NCBI RefSeq assembly: GCF_019929665.1
Contig: NZ_JAHZPZ010000002.1
Location: 404,635 to 468,634 of the forward strand
Direction: 5' to 3'
DNA: 64,000 nucleotides
Origin: Streptococcus infantis
GTDB lineage: Bacteria > Bacillota > Bacilli > Lactobacillales > Streptococcaceae
In this document: positions 20,136 through 29,580 of the stretch, piece by piece
How positions within the stretch are numbered: the first letter of the stretch is position 1
How the letters are laid out: every line of letters begins with the position of its first letter
Made by a program: the position numbers and the translations under genes
The notes under the pieces: generated by a model
Databases searched by the model: none
Told to the model about the DNA's origin: nothing
Seen by the model: only the letters and a program-made list of their open reading frames with translations

Positions 20136-21062
20136 GTGAAATCAATTAAACGAATCGCCCTCTCTATCATGGGAGTGGCCATGCTATTAGTCTTAACAGG
20201 CTGTGTCCAGGTTGATAAAGCAACTGGACAACCAACAGGATTTATTTGGAATACAATCGGAGCACCTATGGCTGAAGCCATCAAGTACTTTGCTACTGAT
20301 AAAGGGCTAGGCTTTGGGGTCGCTATTATTATCGTAACCATCATCGTCCGCTTGATTATTTTGCCACTGGGTATCTATCAATCTTGGAAGGCAACGCTTC
20401 ACTCTGAAAAGATGAACGCCCTCAAGCATGTTCTTGAGCCACATCAAACTCGTCTCAAAGAAGCAACTACTCAAGAAGAAAAACTGGAAGCCCAACAAGC
20501 TCTCTTTGCTGCTCAAAAAGAGCACGGTATCAGCATGTTTGGCGGAGTAGGATGTTTCCCTCTCCTCATCCAAATGCCTTTCTTCTCAGCGATCTACTTT
20601 GCTGCTCAACATACAGAAGGTGTTGCTGAAGCTAGCTTCTTAGGAATCGCACTTGGTTCTCCAAGTTGGATTCTTATCGCCTGTGCAGGTGTTCTCTACT
20701 ACGTCCAATCGCTCCTTTCACTACACGGAGTTGAAGATGAGACTCAAAGAGAACAACTCAAGAAGATGATTTACATGAGTCCAATGATGATTGTCATGTT
20801 CTCAATCTTTTCACCAGCCAGCGTTACGCTTTACTGGGTTGTCGGTGGTTTCATGATGATCCTTCAACAATTCATCGTCAACTACATCATTCGTCCAAAA
20901 CTTCGTAAAAAAGTACGTGAAGAATATGCCAAGAACCCACCAAAAGCAAGCAAAACTTCAGGTGCTCGTAAAGATGTAACTCCTGAATCAGCAGCAGTTA
21001 TCTCAACTTCTACTAAGAAGAAAAATAAAAAACGCAATTCTGGAAAACAACATTCTAGATAA
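20136..21062 (+). CDS. yidC2: Membrane protein insertase YidC2
   Basis: 308 residues. Lipoprotein signal with lipobox LTGC (Cys23), five membrane spans, the hydrophilic-groove Arg in the second span (IIVTIIVRLIILP) and an Oxa1/YidC core. The C-terminal tail from about 255 is strongly basic (KKKNKKRNSGK), the mark of streptococcal YidC2, which can bind ribosomes and works in cotranslational insertion. The other paralogue, YidC1, normally sits beside rnpA. Confidence 0.93.
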   Translation: MKSIKRIALSIMGVAMLLVLTGCVQVDKATGQPTGFIWNTIGAPMAEAIKYFATDKGLGFGVAIIIVTIIVRLIILPLGIYQSWKATLHSEKMNALKHVLEPHQTRLKEATTQEEKLEAQQALFAAQKEHGISMFGGVGCFPLLIQMPFFSAIYFAAQHTEGVAEASFLGIALGSPSWILIACAGVLYYVQSLLSLHGVEDETQREQLKKMIYMSPMMIVMFSIFSPASVTLYWVVGGFMMILQQFIVNYIIRPKLRKKVREEYAKNPPKASKTSGARKDVTPESAAVISTSTKKKNKKRNSGKQHSR

Positions 21063-21069
21063 AAAATAA

Positions 21070-21099
21070 AAGGCTTAGCATTCTAGCTAAGCTTTTTTT
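21070..21099 (+). terminator. Terminator of yidC2
   Basis: AAGGCTTAGC pairs with GCTAAGCTTT (6-nt loop) and a run of seven T follows. Confidence 0.88.
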
Positions 21100-21106
21100 A
21101 TATCAG

Positions 21107-21136
21107 AAAAGCCCGATGTTCCCATCAGGCTTCTTT
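21107..21136 (-). terminator. Terminator of pflA
   Basis: On the minus strand GCCTGATG pairs with CATCGGGC (one wobble) and is followed by TTTTCTG. Confidence 0.7.
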
Positions 21137-21931
21137 TTATCCATGTACACGTTTCATGTAATCTTGATAACTTTCTGTATCCATCAATTCCTTAGCATTC
21201 TTCACACGATCTGCCGTTGGAGGTTTAACCCCTTCAAGAGAATACGGAATGCCAAGCTCGCGCCATTTGAATTCTCCCATAGTGTGGTAGGGTAGGATTT
21301 CAAACTTATCAACGTTTTTAAGAGTTTTTACGAACTTACCAAGCTCAATCAAATCTTCATCACGGTCTGTCAATCCTGGCACGAGAACGTGACGAATCCA
21401 AACTGGTTTTCCGATATCAGATAAGTACTGCGCACACGCCAAGATGTTTTTGTTGGTTTGGCTGGTTACAATCTTATGTTGAGCTTCGTTGATTTCCTTG
21501 ATATCAAGGAGAACCAAGTCAGTCACAGCCATAAGCTTGTTGAATTTTTCAAGATAACGTGGTTTATTACGGAACGGAAGGGCACAAGTATCCAAGGTAC
21601 AGTGGATGCCTTTTTCTTTCGCCTTGGTAAAGAGGGCAATCAAGAAATCAATCTGTAAGAGAGCTTCTCCTCCGCTGACTGTGATACCTCCCTTGTCTCC
21701 CCAGAAACCACGATAGCGAAGCGCTTCTTCCAAGACATCATCTACTGTTCGTACACGAGATTTATTGGTTTCCATAGCCCATGTATCAGGGTTATGGCAA
21801 TATTGGCAACGCATCTGACAGCCCTGCAAAAAGACAATAAAACGAATCCCAGGGCCATCTACCGCCCCAAAACTCTCTGTCGAATGCACCATTCCTGTCA
21901 CTTGTCCATAGTCAATTGTTTCTTCAGACAT
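21137..21931 (-). CDS. pflA: Pyruvate formate-lyase activating enzyme
   Basis: 264 residues. Radical-SAM cluster motif C38-x3-C42-x2-C45 (GCQMRCQYCHNPDTW), the GGE motif VSGGEALLQ, and the FEILPYHTMGEFKW block typical of PflA. It installs the glycyl radical on pyruvate formate-lyase, needed for mixed-acid fermentation without oxygen. An AAGGAAGG site supports the ATG at 21931; a GTG lies one codon earlier. Same place as in pneumococcus. Confidence 0.95.
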   Translation of the reverse strand: MSEETIDYGQVTGMVHSTESFGAVDGPGIRFIVFLQGCQMRCQYCHNPDTWAMETNKSRVRTVDDVLEEALRYRGFWGDKGGITVSGGEALLQIDFLIALFTKAKEKGIHCTLDTCALPFRNKPRYLEKFNKLMAVTDLVLLDIKEINEAQHKIVTSQTNKNILACAQYLSDIGKPVWIRHVLVPGLTDRDEDLIELGKFVKTLKNVDKFEILPYHTMGEFKWRELGIPYSLEGVKPPTADRVKNAKELMDTESYQDYMKRVHG

Positions 21932-22063
21932 CACGTCACCTTCCTTGAAACCGTTTTATAATTTTATTATATCACGCTTGAAAGGAAAAACAATAGATTT
22001 TGTCTATTTTTTAGAAAACAATCTGTTTTTCACTTTCAACTTTCATGATTTTCAAAAATTCTT

Positions 22064-23317
22064 CTAATCCTTGTCAAAGTCAAACCCGTAAAGAGTCGCA
22101 AAATAGTCCTCAGGTCGCTCTGCTCTACGGATTAGTCGAGCACCACCGTCCTCTGTGTAGAGAATCTCTGCCGAACGAAGTTTCGCATTGTACTGGTATC
22201 CCATAGAGAAGCCATGGGCACCTGTATCATGAATGACTAACAAATCACCAATTTCTGTTTGAGGTAGCTCACGATTTACTGCAAACTTGTCGTTGTTTTC
22301 ACAAAGAGAACCAACAACATCAACCACTTCAGTCTGACCATCAGAATGCATCATATTAGTAATATGGTGGTAAGCACCGTACATAGCTGGTCTCATCAGG
22401 TTAACAGCTGACGCATCGACTCCTAGATAAGTACGGTAGGTTTTCTTTTTATGAGTTACTTTTGTGACTAAAATACCATGAGGCGCTAACATAAAACGTC
22501 CTAGTTCTGTAAAAATCTTAACTTGACCAAGACCTACTGGCGTAAGAACTTCTTCATAAACCTGACGAACCCCCTCACCAATCAAAGCAATATCATTAGG
22601 CTCCTGGTCCGGACGATAGTTGACCCCGATTCCTCCCGAAAGATTGATGAAGTCCAGCGAAATACCTAACTTTTCCTTGATTTCTACAGCCAATTCAAAA
22701 AGCTGACGTGCTAATTCTGGATAATAGAGATGAGTAACAGTATTGGAAGCTAGGAAGGAATGAATCCCAAAAGTTCTTGCTCCCTTTTCTTTCAAGATAG
22801 CAAAGGCTTCAAAGAGCTGTTCCTTTGTCATCCCGAACTTAGCTTCACCAGGATTATCCATAATATCCGTTCCTAGTTCAAATACGCCACCAGGATTGTA
22901 ACGGCAAGAGATAATCTCAGGAATTCCCGCAGCGCGCTCTAAATGGTCGATATCTTCAAAGGCATCCAAGTTGATAGTCGCCCCTAATTCACGGGCATAA
23001 GCGTACTCTTGGTCTGGTGTATTGTTTGATGAAAACATCATATCAGAACCAGGAAATCCTAGCTTATGACTCATCAAGAGTTCTACATAACTAGAACAAT
23101 CCACTCCACATCCTTCTTCTTGCAAAATCTTCAAGATAGCTGGAGTTGGGGTTGCCTTAACTGCGAAGTATTCTTTAAAGCCTTTATTCCAAGAGAAAGC
23201 TTCATTAACTGCGCGTGCTTTCTCGCGAATACCTTTTTCATCGTAGAGATGGAATGGAGTTGGAAACTCTTCAACAATCTTTTCTAAGGCTTCACGTTTA
23301 ATAAATGGTGTTTTCAT
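22064..23317 (-). CDS. lysA: Diaminopimelate decarboxylase LysA
   Basis: 417 residues, fold III PLP enzyme. PLP Lys54 in YFAVKATPTP, glycine-rich INLSGGIGVNY, and CENNDKFAVNR with the C-terminal-domain Cys that completes the active site at the dimer interface. It makes lysine from meso-diaminopimelate; lysine is used for protein and for the peptidoglycan cross-bridge position in these bacteria. Flanked by purR and pflA. Confidence 0.92.
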   Translation of the reverse strand: MKTPFIKREALEKIVEEFPTPFHLYDEKGIREKARAVNEAFSWNKGFKEYFAVKATPTPAILKILQEEGCGVDCSSYVELLMSHKLGFPGSDMMFSSNNTPDQEYAYARELGATINLDAFEDIDHLERAAGIPEIISCRYNPGGVFELGTDIMDNPGEAKFGMTKEQLFEAFAILKEKGARTFGIHSFLASNTVTHLYYPELARQLFELAVEIKEKLGISLDFINLSGGIGVNYRPDQEPNDIALIGEGVRQVYEEVLTPVGLGQVKIFTELGRFMLAPHGILVTKVTHKKKTYRTYLGVDASAVNLMRPAMYGAYHHITNMMHSDGQTEVVDVVGSLCENNDKFAVNRELPQTEIGDLLVIHDTGAHGFSMGYQYNAKLRSAEILYTEDGGARLIRRAERPEDYFATLYGFDFDKD

Positions 23318-23341
23318 AGGGCTCCTTCATATTCATTATCA

Positions 23342-23373
23342 AAGAAAGGCTGGGACGAAAGTTCCAACCTTTA
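23342..23373 (-). terminator. Terminator of purR
   Basis: On the minus strand AAAGGTTGG pairs with CCAGCCTTT (one wobble), loop about 10 nt, followed by CTTTG. The T run is short. Confidence 0.6.
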
Positions 23374-23389
23374 AGTATCATATTCTCTC

Positions 23390-24214
23390 TTATTTTTCTG
23401 TTTCGAAGATGTTCCCAACTTCAACTTCAATTTGTTGGTTCTTCACATCAATATTGGTAACTTTTAAGAGTGATTTGTAGTCAAACTGCTGTTCACGATC
23501 TTCCTGCGCATTATCAGCAAAGACAGCTACACCAGCCAACTCAGAATCAAACTCTGTTAAAAGGCTAATCATACCATTAATAGTCCCTCCACCCTTCAAG
23601 AAGTCATCAACAATCAAGACACGACTCCCTGCCTTAAGACTACGTTTTGAAAGGAACATTTTTTCAATACGGTCACTAGATCCTGAGACGTAGTTGACAC
23701 TAACAGTTGAACCCTCAGTGATTTTCAAGTCACGACGGACAATGACAAAAGGTACGTTGAGAACATTGGCTACTGCATTTGCAAGCGGAACCCCTTTGGT
23801 CGCTACCGTCATAACAGCATCAATCTTTTGGTCCATAAAGCTCTTAGCAATAATACGACCGATATTTTTCAAAATAGCTGGAGTGCTAAGGAGATCAGAC
23901 AAATAAATATAGCCACCTGGAAGAATGCGGTCGCTCTCTGAAAGTTTATCACGAAGCTCTTCGATGATTGTTTTGGACTCAAGGGTAGAGATAGATGGTG
24001 TGAAAATAACCCCACCACCAGCGCCTGTCACCGTTTGAATATGGCCGATTTCAATTTCTTCAAAGGCGCGCTTAATAATGACAATATCTTCTGAAATAGA
24101 AGATTTGGCAGATTCATACTTTTCCGCAAAGGTATTGAGACTGGTTAATTTGTATGGATTGTTAATCAAATAATTGGAAATAACAACCATCCGATCACTT
24201 CTTCTTAATTTCAT
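23390..24214 (-). CDS. purR: Pur operon repressor PurR
   Basis: 274 residues. N-terminal winged helix (about 1-75, MKLRRSDRMVVISNYL) and a phosphoribosyltransferase-like domain with the PRPP motif VLIVDDFLKGGGT. B. subtilis-type PurR: it senses PRPP and controls purine synthesis genes; in streptococci both repression and activation are reported. No damage seen. Confidence 0.95.
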   Translation of the reverse strand: MKLRRSDRMVVISNYLINNPYKLTSLNTFAEKYESAKSSISEDIVIIKRAFEEIEIGHIQTVTGAGGGVIFTPSISTLESKTIIEELRDKLSESDRILPGGYIYLSDLLSTPAILKNIGRIIAKSFMDQKIDAVMTVATKGVPLANAVANVLNVPFVIVRRDLKITEGSTVSVNYVSGSSDRIEKMFLSKRSLKAGSRVLIVDDFLKGGGTINGMISLLTEFDSELAGVAVFADNAQEDREQQFDYKSLLKVTNIDVKNQQIEVEVGNIFETEK

Positions 24215-24273
24215 TAGTTATTCACCATTCTTTTTAATTAGTCTTTTTCTTATTATATCACACTAAAGCAAAA

Positions 24274-24304
24274 AAAACGAACTTTATTGTCTAAATAAAG
24301 CTCA
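24274..24304 (-). terminator. Terminator of yhaM
   Basis: On the minus strand GAGCTTTATT pairs with AATAAAGTTC (one G-U), then GTTTTTTTT. Confidence 0.8.
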
Positions 24305-24316
24305 TTTTTTTAGTTT

Positions 24317-25258
24317 CTAGTCTAATTTTGGCTTGTAGAAGGAACGATTGTCCATTGCAAAGACTTTATTGGTCATTTCACCCTCATCAACAAGGGCCAG
24401 AGCTGTTGACATCATCATCATGCTCGCATCTAAATTATCAATCATATGAATGATTTCAGCTTCCATCACACGAGGACGAACTGGACTACCATACTCAAGC
24501 AAACCATGATGGCTGAGAATCACATGGCGCAGAAGCACCACTTCTTCTCGAGTGTCATCAATGCCAAGTTCCATAACTGCTTTGGTAATCTCGCTATCAA
24601 TCAAAGCGATATGGCCGATAAGATTTCCTCTCACTGTATACTCTGTCTGGTCCGGACCTGTTAACTCAATAACCTTAGCCAGGTCATGAAGCATAATTCC
24701 CGCATAGAGCAAGCTCTTATTGAGCTGTGGGTAGACATCTGCAATTGCCTCTGCTAAACGAACCATAGTCGCTGTATGATAAGCAAGCCCTGTTTCAAAG
24801 GCATGGTGGTTGGTTTTTGCAGCTGGATAAGAATAAAATTCTTTATCATATTTGGTATAGAGGGCCCGAACGATTCGTTGCCAGATGGGATTTTCAATCT
24901 TGAAAATCATCTGTGCCATATACTCGCGGATTTCCTTAACATCCACTGGTGATTTGACCTTGAAGTCTGCTGGGTCATTGGGTTCCCCTGGCTGAGGTAA
25001 GCGAAGGGTGATTTGATTGACCTGTGGAGTATTGTTATAAACTTCCCGACGTCCCTGCATGTGGACAACCTTCCCTGCAGTAAAGGCCTCAACGTTGTGA
25101 GGTTGGGCATCCCAGAGTTTCCCTTCGATTTCCCCACTATCATCTTGGAAGGTAAAGGCTAGGTAGTTTTTCCCAGCACGTGTCTGTCTTAGGTCAGCTG
25201 ACTTGATCAGGTAAAAGCCTTCAAAAAGCTCATCTTTTTTCATGTGACTAATCTTCAT
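24317..25258 (-). CDS. cbf1: 3'-5' exoribonuclease YhaM (Cbf1)
   Basis: 313 residues from MKISHMKKDELFEG. N-terminal OB fold (about 15-110, FTFQDDSGEIEG) and an HD domain with His pairs at HHAFETGLAYH and the MLHDLAK motif. The family trims RNA 3' ends; it was first described as a plasmid copy-number factor. GAGGAAG five bases upstream sets the start, which overlaps the end of rmuC by 11 bp. Confidence 0.9.
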   Translation of the reverse strand: MKISHMKKDELFEGFYLIKSADLRQTRAGKNYLAFTFQDDSGEIEGKLWDAQPHNVEAFTAGKVVHMQGRREVYNNTPQVNQITLRLPQPGEPNDPADFKVKSPVDVKEIREYMAQMIFKIENPIWQRIVRALYTKYDKEFYSYPAAKTNHHAFETGLAYHTATMVRLAEAIADVYPQLNKSLLYAGIMLHDLAKVIELTGPDQTEYTVRGNLIGHIALIDSEITKAVMELGIDDTREEVVLLRHVILSHHGLLEYGSPVRPRVMEAEIIHMIDNLDASMMMMSTALALVDEGEMTNKVFAMDNRSFYKPKLD

Positions 25259-26504
25259 ATTCTTCCTCATCTTCTTGGAACTGGAGTAGGTCAAGCGCTG
25301 GCTCACCTTCTGATAACTCAATGTGACGGAGCGTTCGCTCGATAGCTGTAGTACGACGGTTTAATAATTCATCAATGTTGCCAGAGGCATGTTGGAGATG
25401 TTTTTGGGCCTTGACTAAGATGCCACCAAATTTTCCAAATTCAGTCTTGACACTAGCTAGGGTTTTACTAATATGATCTGCACTCTTTTGGATATTCAGA
25501 GTCTTGAAACCAACTGATAGAGAATTGAGAAGGGCTGACAAGGTACTTGGTCCAGCAACGATAATCTGTTCCTCCCGTCTCAAACCATCAAAGAAAATCG
25601 GATTGCGAACAATCTCTGAATAGAGTCCTTCTGTCGGGACAAACAAAACTCCAAAATTGGTTGTCCGAGGTGGCGCCAGGTACTTACTTTTGATATCTTT
25701 AGCAAAACGCTTGACGCTTGCTAGGAGAGACTTACGACAACGCTCGATCTCGTCCTTGTCACCTGCTTCATAGGCTTCTTCTAGGCGATAATAATCTGCT
25801 AGTGGAAACTTAGAGTCAATCGGTAGATAGACATATTCTTGGTCGCCTTGTCCAGGTAACTTGATGGCGTACTCTACTCGCTCACTCGAATTTTCAACCG
25901 TTGCAAATTCTCGTTCATACTGGGCAGGTGTCATGATATCTTCGATAATCTGCCCCAGTTGTAATTCTCCTAGAATTCCTCGAGTTTTTGTACCAGATAA
26001 GACCTTATTAAGAGCGCCGACATCCCGCGCCACCGTCTGCATTTCTCCAAGGCCACGATTGACAGATTCTAGTTGCTTGGAAACTGTCTCAAAAGAGGCC
26101 TGCAAGCGTGTTTGCAAAGTCTTTTCTAATTTTTCCTCGACCGTCTGGCGCATCTGCTCTAAACGTTGCTCATTTGACTCCTGCAAGGCCTGTAGTCGTT
26201 GGTCGGTCTTATCTCTGGTTTGGAGGAGGTTCTCATTCATCTCCCGCCGAACCTGAGTCAGACCTTGGTGCAATTCGATTCGCACTTCCTGCAAGCGATC
26301 ACTGACAGCCACTTCAAGATTTTTTTGATCCAGCTGACTGGCCTGTCGAGCTTGTTCGAAGCGATAATCCAGCTGATCTGAAAGGTTATCTGCTTGGTCT
26401 TCTAAACTTTTGGTCAAATATTTTTCCTGCTTGTCCTGCCTCTGCCAAATGAGAAAGAGGCCGGCTAGGTTAGCAATTAGTAACAGTAGTAATATAATCT
26501 CCAT
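25248..26504 (-). CDS. rmuC: RmuC family DNA recombination protein
   Basis: 418 residues from MEIILLLLLI. N-terminal membrane span (about 2-20), a long coiled coil (about 30-140, rich in Gln, Glu, Arg) and the RmuC domain (about 150-395). E. coli RmuC limits inversions at inverted repeats; the molecular role is not settled. Starts one base after the stop of thiN. Confidence 0.88.
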   Translation of the reverse strand: MEIILLLLLIANLAGLFLIWQRQDKQEKYLTKSLEDQADNLSDQLDYRFEQARQASQLDQKNLEVAVSDRLQEVRIELHQGLTQVRREMNENLLQTRDKTDQRLQALQESNEQRLEQMRQTVEEKLEKTLQTRLQASFETVSKQLESVNRGLGEMQTVARDVGALNKVLSGTKTRGILGELQLGQIIEDIMTPAQYEREFATVENSSERVEYAIKLPGQGDQEYVYLPIDSKFPLADYYRLEEAYEAGDKDEIERCRKSLLASVKRFAKDIKSKYLAPPRTTNFGVLFVPTEGLYSEIVRNPIFFDGLRREEQIIVAGPSTLSALLNSLSVGFKTLNIQKSADHISKTLASVKTEFGKFGGILVKAQKHLQHASGNIDELLNRRTTAIERTLRHIELSEGEPALDLLQFQEDEEEYED

Positions 26505-26505
26505 C

Positions 26506-27168
26506 CTATCTCCTGTCCTTGCTATGCAGTACAACCACATAGCCGTCTGGGCAAGTCACCGAAACTTCCCTATCTATATATTCGTTAGAAGCATAAACTT
26601 TCTTAAAGAAAAAATTCTCCTCTGTCAGTTCATACTTGGCACCAAGAATAGTCAACTGACTATCCCTCACAGGCATAAAAGCTAGATAATTATAGTCCGA
26701 ACGTGGTTCTAGCTGGCTGATCCCTTCTGGGCAATAGCTAATCAAATTTTGCCCATCCTCAATCTCTATTTGGCGCATATAGGGTGTCAATTTGGGATTG
26801 CTGGGTAGAAAGACATTGGCCAGCATATGATCGATGCGACCACCTAGGGCACCAAAAATGGTCACCTGAGCCTGAGGATTTTTTTCAAAAATCGTTAACA
26901 GTGCTAGTTCCAGATCGGTATCATCCTTCTCTGGCTGAGCTTGGACAAAGTGCTGGGCACGTTCTTGAATCAACTGACCTTCTTCTACAGTCACAGAATC
27001 AAAATCCCCAACTGCAAGAGCAAGAGGAAGTTTTTCCTCCAATACCCAGAGTGAGCCTCGATCCACACCGACAAAACAGTCAAAATCTGTCCGGTAGTGA
27101 CCGCGGTCTCCCCCTGCAAAAACTGCAGCTTTAGTCCAGTTGATTTCTGAGAGCTTGCACTCGTTCAT
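26506..27168 (-). CDS. thiN: Thiamine pyrophosphokinase
   Basis: 220 residues. FVGVDRGSLWVL and GDFDSV carry the conserved acidic residues that bind ATP and magnesium; C-terminal beta domain around SQLEPRSDYNYLAFMPV. It converts thiamine to thiamine diphosphate. The start lies 38 bases inside rpe: AAGGGAG lies six bases before this ATG, while the ATG two codons upstream is too close. The first ~10 residues are therefore shared coding sequence and poorly conserved. Confidence 0.9.
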   Translation of the reverse strand: MNECKLSEINWTKAAVFAGGDRGHYRTDFDCFVGVDRGSLWVLEEKLPLALAVGDFDSVTVEEGQLIQERAQHFVQAQPEKDDTDLELALLTIFEKNPQAQVTIFGALGGRIDHMLANVFLPSNPKLTPYMRQIEIEDGQNLISYCPEGISQLEPRSDYNYLAFMPVRDSQLTILGAKYELTEENFFFKKVYASNEYIDREVSVTCPDGYVVVLHSKDRR

Positions 27169-27787
27169 TGACATCTCCCTTAAAGATATAAGATCCCGCT
27201 ACAAAAACTGTAGCGCCAGCTTCTTTGGCTTGAGCAATAGTCTGGTCATCAATCCCACCATCCACTTCGATTTCAAAATTCAAACCTTTTTCCTCACGAA
27301 GGGCAACTAACTCACGAACCTTGTCCATGGTTTCAGGCAGAAAAGCTTGCCCACCAAATCCAGGATTAACCGTCATGACCAAAACTTGATCAACTAAGTG
27401 AAGGACATGTTTAATCGCCTCAACAGGAGTACCAGGATTGATGACGACCGAAGGTTTAACACCGAGAGAACGAATCTTTTGAAGAGCGCCATGGATATGA
27501 GGTGTTGCCTCTACGTGAATGCTGATGATGTCAGCTCCTGCACGCGCGAAATCCTCTAAATGATGTTCGGGATTTGATACCATCAAGTGGCAGTCAAAGA
27601 CCATCTTACTATGAGGTCGAAGACTTTCGACTACACCTGCACCAAAGCTGATCTGAGGTACAAAGTGACCATCCATGATATCGATATGGGCGTATTCTGC
27701 CCCAGTTGCTTCTAGGCGTTTAATTTCACGTTCAAAGTTGGCATAATCTGCTGCCAGAATTGACGGAGCAATCTTGTATTGAGACAT
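27131..27787 (-). CDS. rpe: Ribulose-phosphate 3-epimerase
   Basis: 218 residues from MSQYKIAPSI. TIM barrel with PSILAADYANF, the metal and catalytic residues in HIDIMDGHFVP, DCHLMV, MTVNPGFGGQ and EVDGGI. It interconverts ribulose 5-phosphate and xylulose 5-phosphate in the pentose phosphate pathway. In-frame codons upstream overlap rsgA and show no conservation, so the later ATG was taken. Confidence 0.96.
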   Translation of the reverse strand: MSQYKIAPSILAADYANFEREIKRLEATGAEYAHIDIMDGHFVPQISFGAGVVESLRPHSKMVFDCHLMVSNPEHHLEDFARAGADIISIHVEATPHIHGALQKIRSLGVKPSVVINPGTPVEAIKHVLHLVDQVLVMTVNPGFGGQAFLPETMDKVRELVALREEKGLNFEIEVDGGIDDQTIAQAKEAGATVFVAGSYIFKGDVNERVQALRNQLD

Positions 27788-27797
27788 AGGTTTCTCC

Positions 27798-28676
27798 TTA
27801 TTTTGGAATTTTTTTGCTGACTTTTTTATAGGTTTCTCTACGATTTTCAATCTCACTGAGGAATTGCAGATAGTTGTCGAAACGGAAGTTTGCAATGATG
27901 CCCTCTTCTACTGCTGGTTTCACTGCACAAGATGGCTCATGAGTATGCGTACAAGTACGGAACTTACAGTCGCGACTGACACTAGCAATCTCTGGAAAGG
28001 CCTGGTTCAGCTCTTCAGCACTTGATACTTCATAATCTAGCGATGAAAAACCTGGTGTATCTGCGATTTTGCCTCCATTTAGGTTGTAAAAACTAACAGC
28101 TCGAGTGGTATGACGACCACGGCCTAGACTATCAGAGATTTCTCCCGTCTCTAGATTGAGGTCAGGAGCAATTTTATTAAGCAGGGTTGACTTCCCGACA
28201 CCTGTCTGCCCCATAAAGACTGTCACTTTGTCTGTCAACAAGGGTAGTAGCTCCTCTTTACTAGTCACAAAGTCGTATCCAATAGCACGATAGGTTTGCT
28301 CGTAAAAATCCAGTTCTCCCCCATCTTCCAGTAAGTCCATCTTGGAAATATAGACGATAGGATGAATCCCCTTATGCTCTAAAAGAACCAAGAAGCGATC
28401 CAGCAAGTTGCTATTAAAGTCAGGTTCTTTAACGGACATAATGACAACGGCTTGGTCAATATTGACAATGGGTGGACGAACCAAACTATTTTTTCGTTCG
28501 TGAATTTTGAGGATATAACCTTCGGAATTTTCCTCCGCAGAAAAATCTACCCAATCTCCAACATAGGGTGTATGGCCTTTTTTACGAAAATTCCCACGCG
28601 CGCGTGTTTGATAAACCTTGCCATCACTCTCCACATAGTAGAAACCCGCCAAGGCTTTAATGATTTGTCCCTGCAT
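27798..28676 (-). CDS. rsgA: Ribosome small-subunit biogenesis GTPase RsgA
   Basis: 292 residues. N-terminal OB fold, circularly permuted GTPase with ISKMDLL (G4) before GQTGVGKST (G1) and DTPGFSS (G3), and a zinc knuckle CKFRTC..H..C near 245-260. It checks late 30S assembly. Starts one base after the ksgA stop, whose product also acts on the 30S subunit, so the pair form a functional unit. Confidence 0.96.
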   Translation of the reverse strand: MQGQIIKALAGFYYVESDGKVYQTRARGNFRKKGHTPYVGDWVDFSAEENSEGYILKIHERKNSLVRPPIVNIDQAVVIMSVKEPDFNSNLLDRFLVLLEHKGIHPIVYISKMDLLEDGGELDFYEQTYRAIGYDFVTSKEELLPLLTDKVTVFMGQTGVGKSTLLNKIAPDLNLETGEISDSLGRGRHTTRAVSFYNLNGGKIADTPGFSSLDYEVSSAEELNQAFPEIASVSRDCKFRTCTHTHEPSCAVKPAVEEGIIANFRFDNYLQFLSEIENRRETYKKVSKKIPK

Positions 28677-28677
28677 C

Positions 28678-29550
28678 TTAGAGTCCTTGTCCTTTAAGTG
28701 CGTCTGCTAGACTGGCAAATTCTTCTAAGCCCAGAGCTTCTCCACGTACACTTGGTGATAATCCAGCCTGTTCCAGAGCCTTGGTCAACTTATCCTTAAC
28801 TTCCTCGGTCTTCCCAAAGTAGCCTGTCAAGTTGTTCCACAAGGTTTTACGACGATGAGTAAAACTAGCCTTGGAAACTTTAAAGAAGAAGTTCTCGTCT
28901 TCCACTGCTACAGCTGGTTCTGGACGACGTACCATTTTCAGGATAGCTGAGTCCACATTTGGTGCTGGTACAAAGACCGTACGAGGCACGATAAAGGCAA
29001 CTTTGGCTGTCATATAATACTGAACCGCAATCGACAAGCTACCGTATGCCTTGGTATTTGGCTTAGCAGAGATACGATCTGCCACTTCTTTTTGCATCAT
29101 GACCACAAACTCACTAAAAGGAATCCCACTTTCAATCAAGTGCATGAGAATAGGAGTTGTGATATAGTAAGGCAAGTTTGCTACTACCTTAATTGGTAAG
29201 TCAGGATTTTTGAAATTCTGGATATGTTTCGCTAGGTCAACTTTTAGAATGTCCTCGTTGACTACGGTCACATTGTCAAAATCACGCAGGGTATCCGCTA
29301 AGATTGGCACCAAACGGTGATCAATCTCAAAGGCCATGACTTCAGCTGCACGCTCAGCCAAAAATTCCGTCAAAGCACCTATCCCTGGCCCGATTTCGAT
29401 AACATTGACTTGATCATCAATCTCAGCCGTATCCACGATTTTTTGAAGGATATTGGTATCGGTCAAGAAATTTTGCCCGAAGGATTTTTTAAAGGTAAAA
29501 CCGTGACGCTCTAGCACTGCCTTGGTCACGCTATAATCTGCAATTCTCAT
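28678..29550 (-). CDS. rsmA: 16S rRNA dimethyladenosine transferase KsgA/RsmA
   Basis: 290 residues. KKSFGQNFL start block, SAM motif [21 protein letters not shown] (catalytic NLPY) and [12 protein letters not shown] near the C-terminus. It dimethylates two adjacent adenines in helix 45 of 16S rRNA; loss gives kasugamycin resistance in other bacteria. First gene of the ksgA-rsgA-rpe-thiN-rmuC-yhaM run, in which genes touch or overlap. Confidence 0.96.
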   Translation of the reverse strand: MRIADYSVTKAVLERHGFTFKKSFGQNFLTDTNILQKIVDTAEIDDQVNVIEIGPGIGALTEFLAERAAEVMAFEIDHRLVPILADTLRDFDNVTVVNEDILKVDLAKHIQNFKNPDLPIKVVANLPYYITTPILMHLIESGIPFSEFVVMMQKEVADRISAKPNTKAYGSLSIAVQYYMTAKVAFIVPRTVFVPAPNVDSAILKMVRRPEPAVAVEDENFFFKVSKASFTHRRKTLWNNLTGYFGKTEEVKDKLTKALEQAGLSPSVRGEALGLEEFASLADALKGQGL

Positions 29551-29580
29551 GTATTCTCTTTTCTAATATTGAAAGGTTTT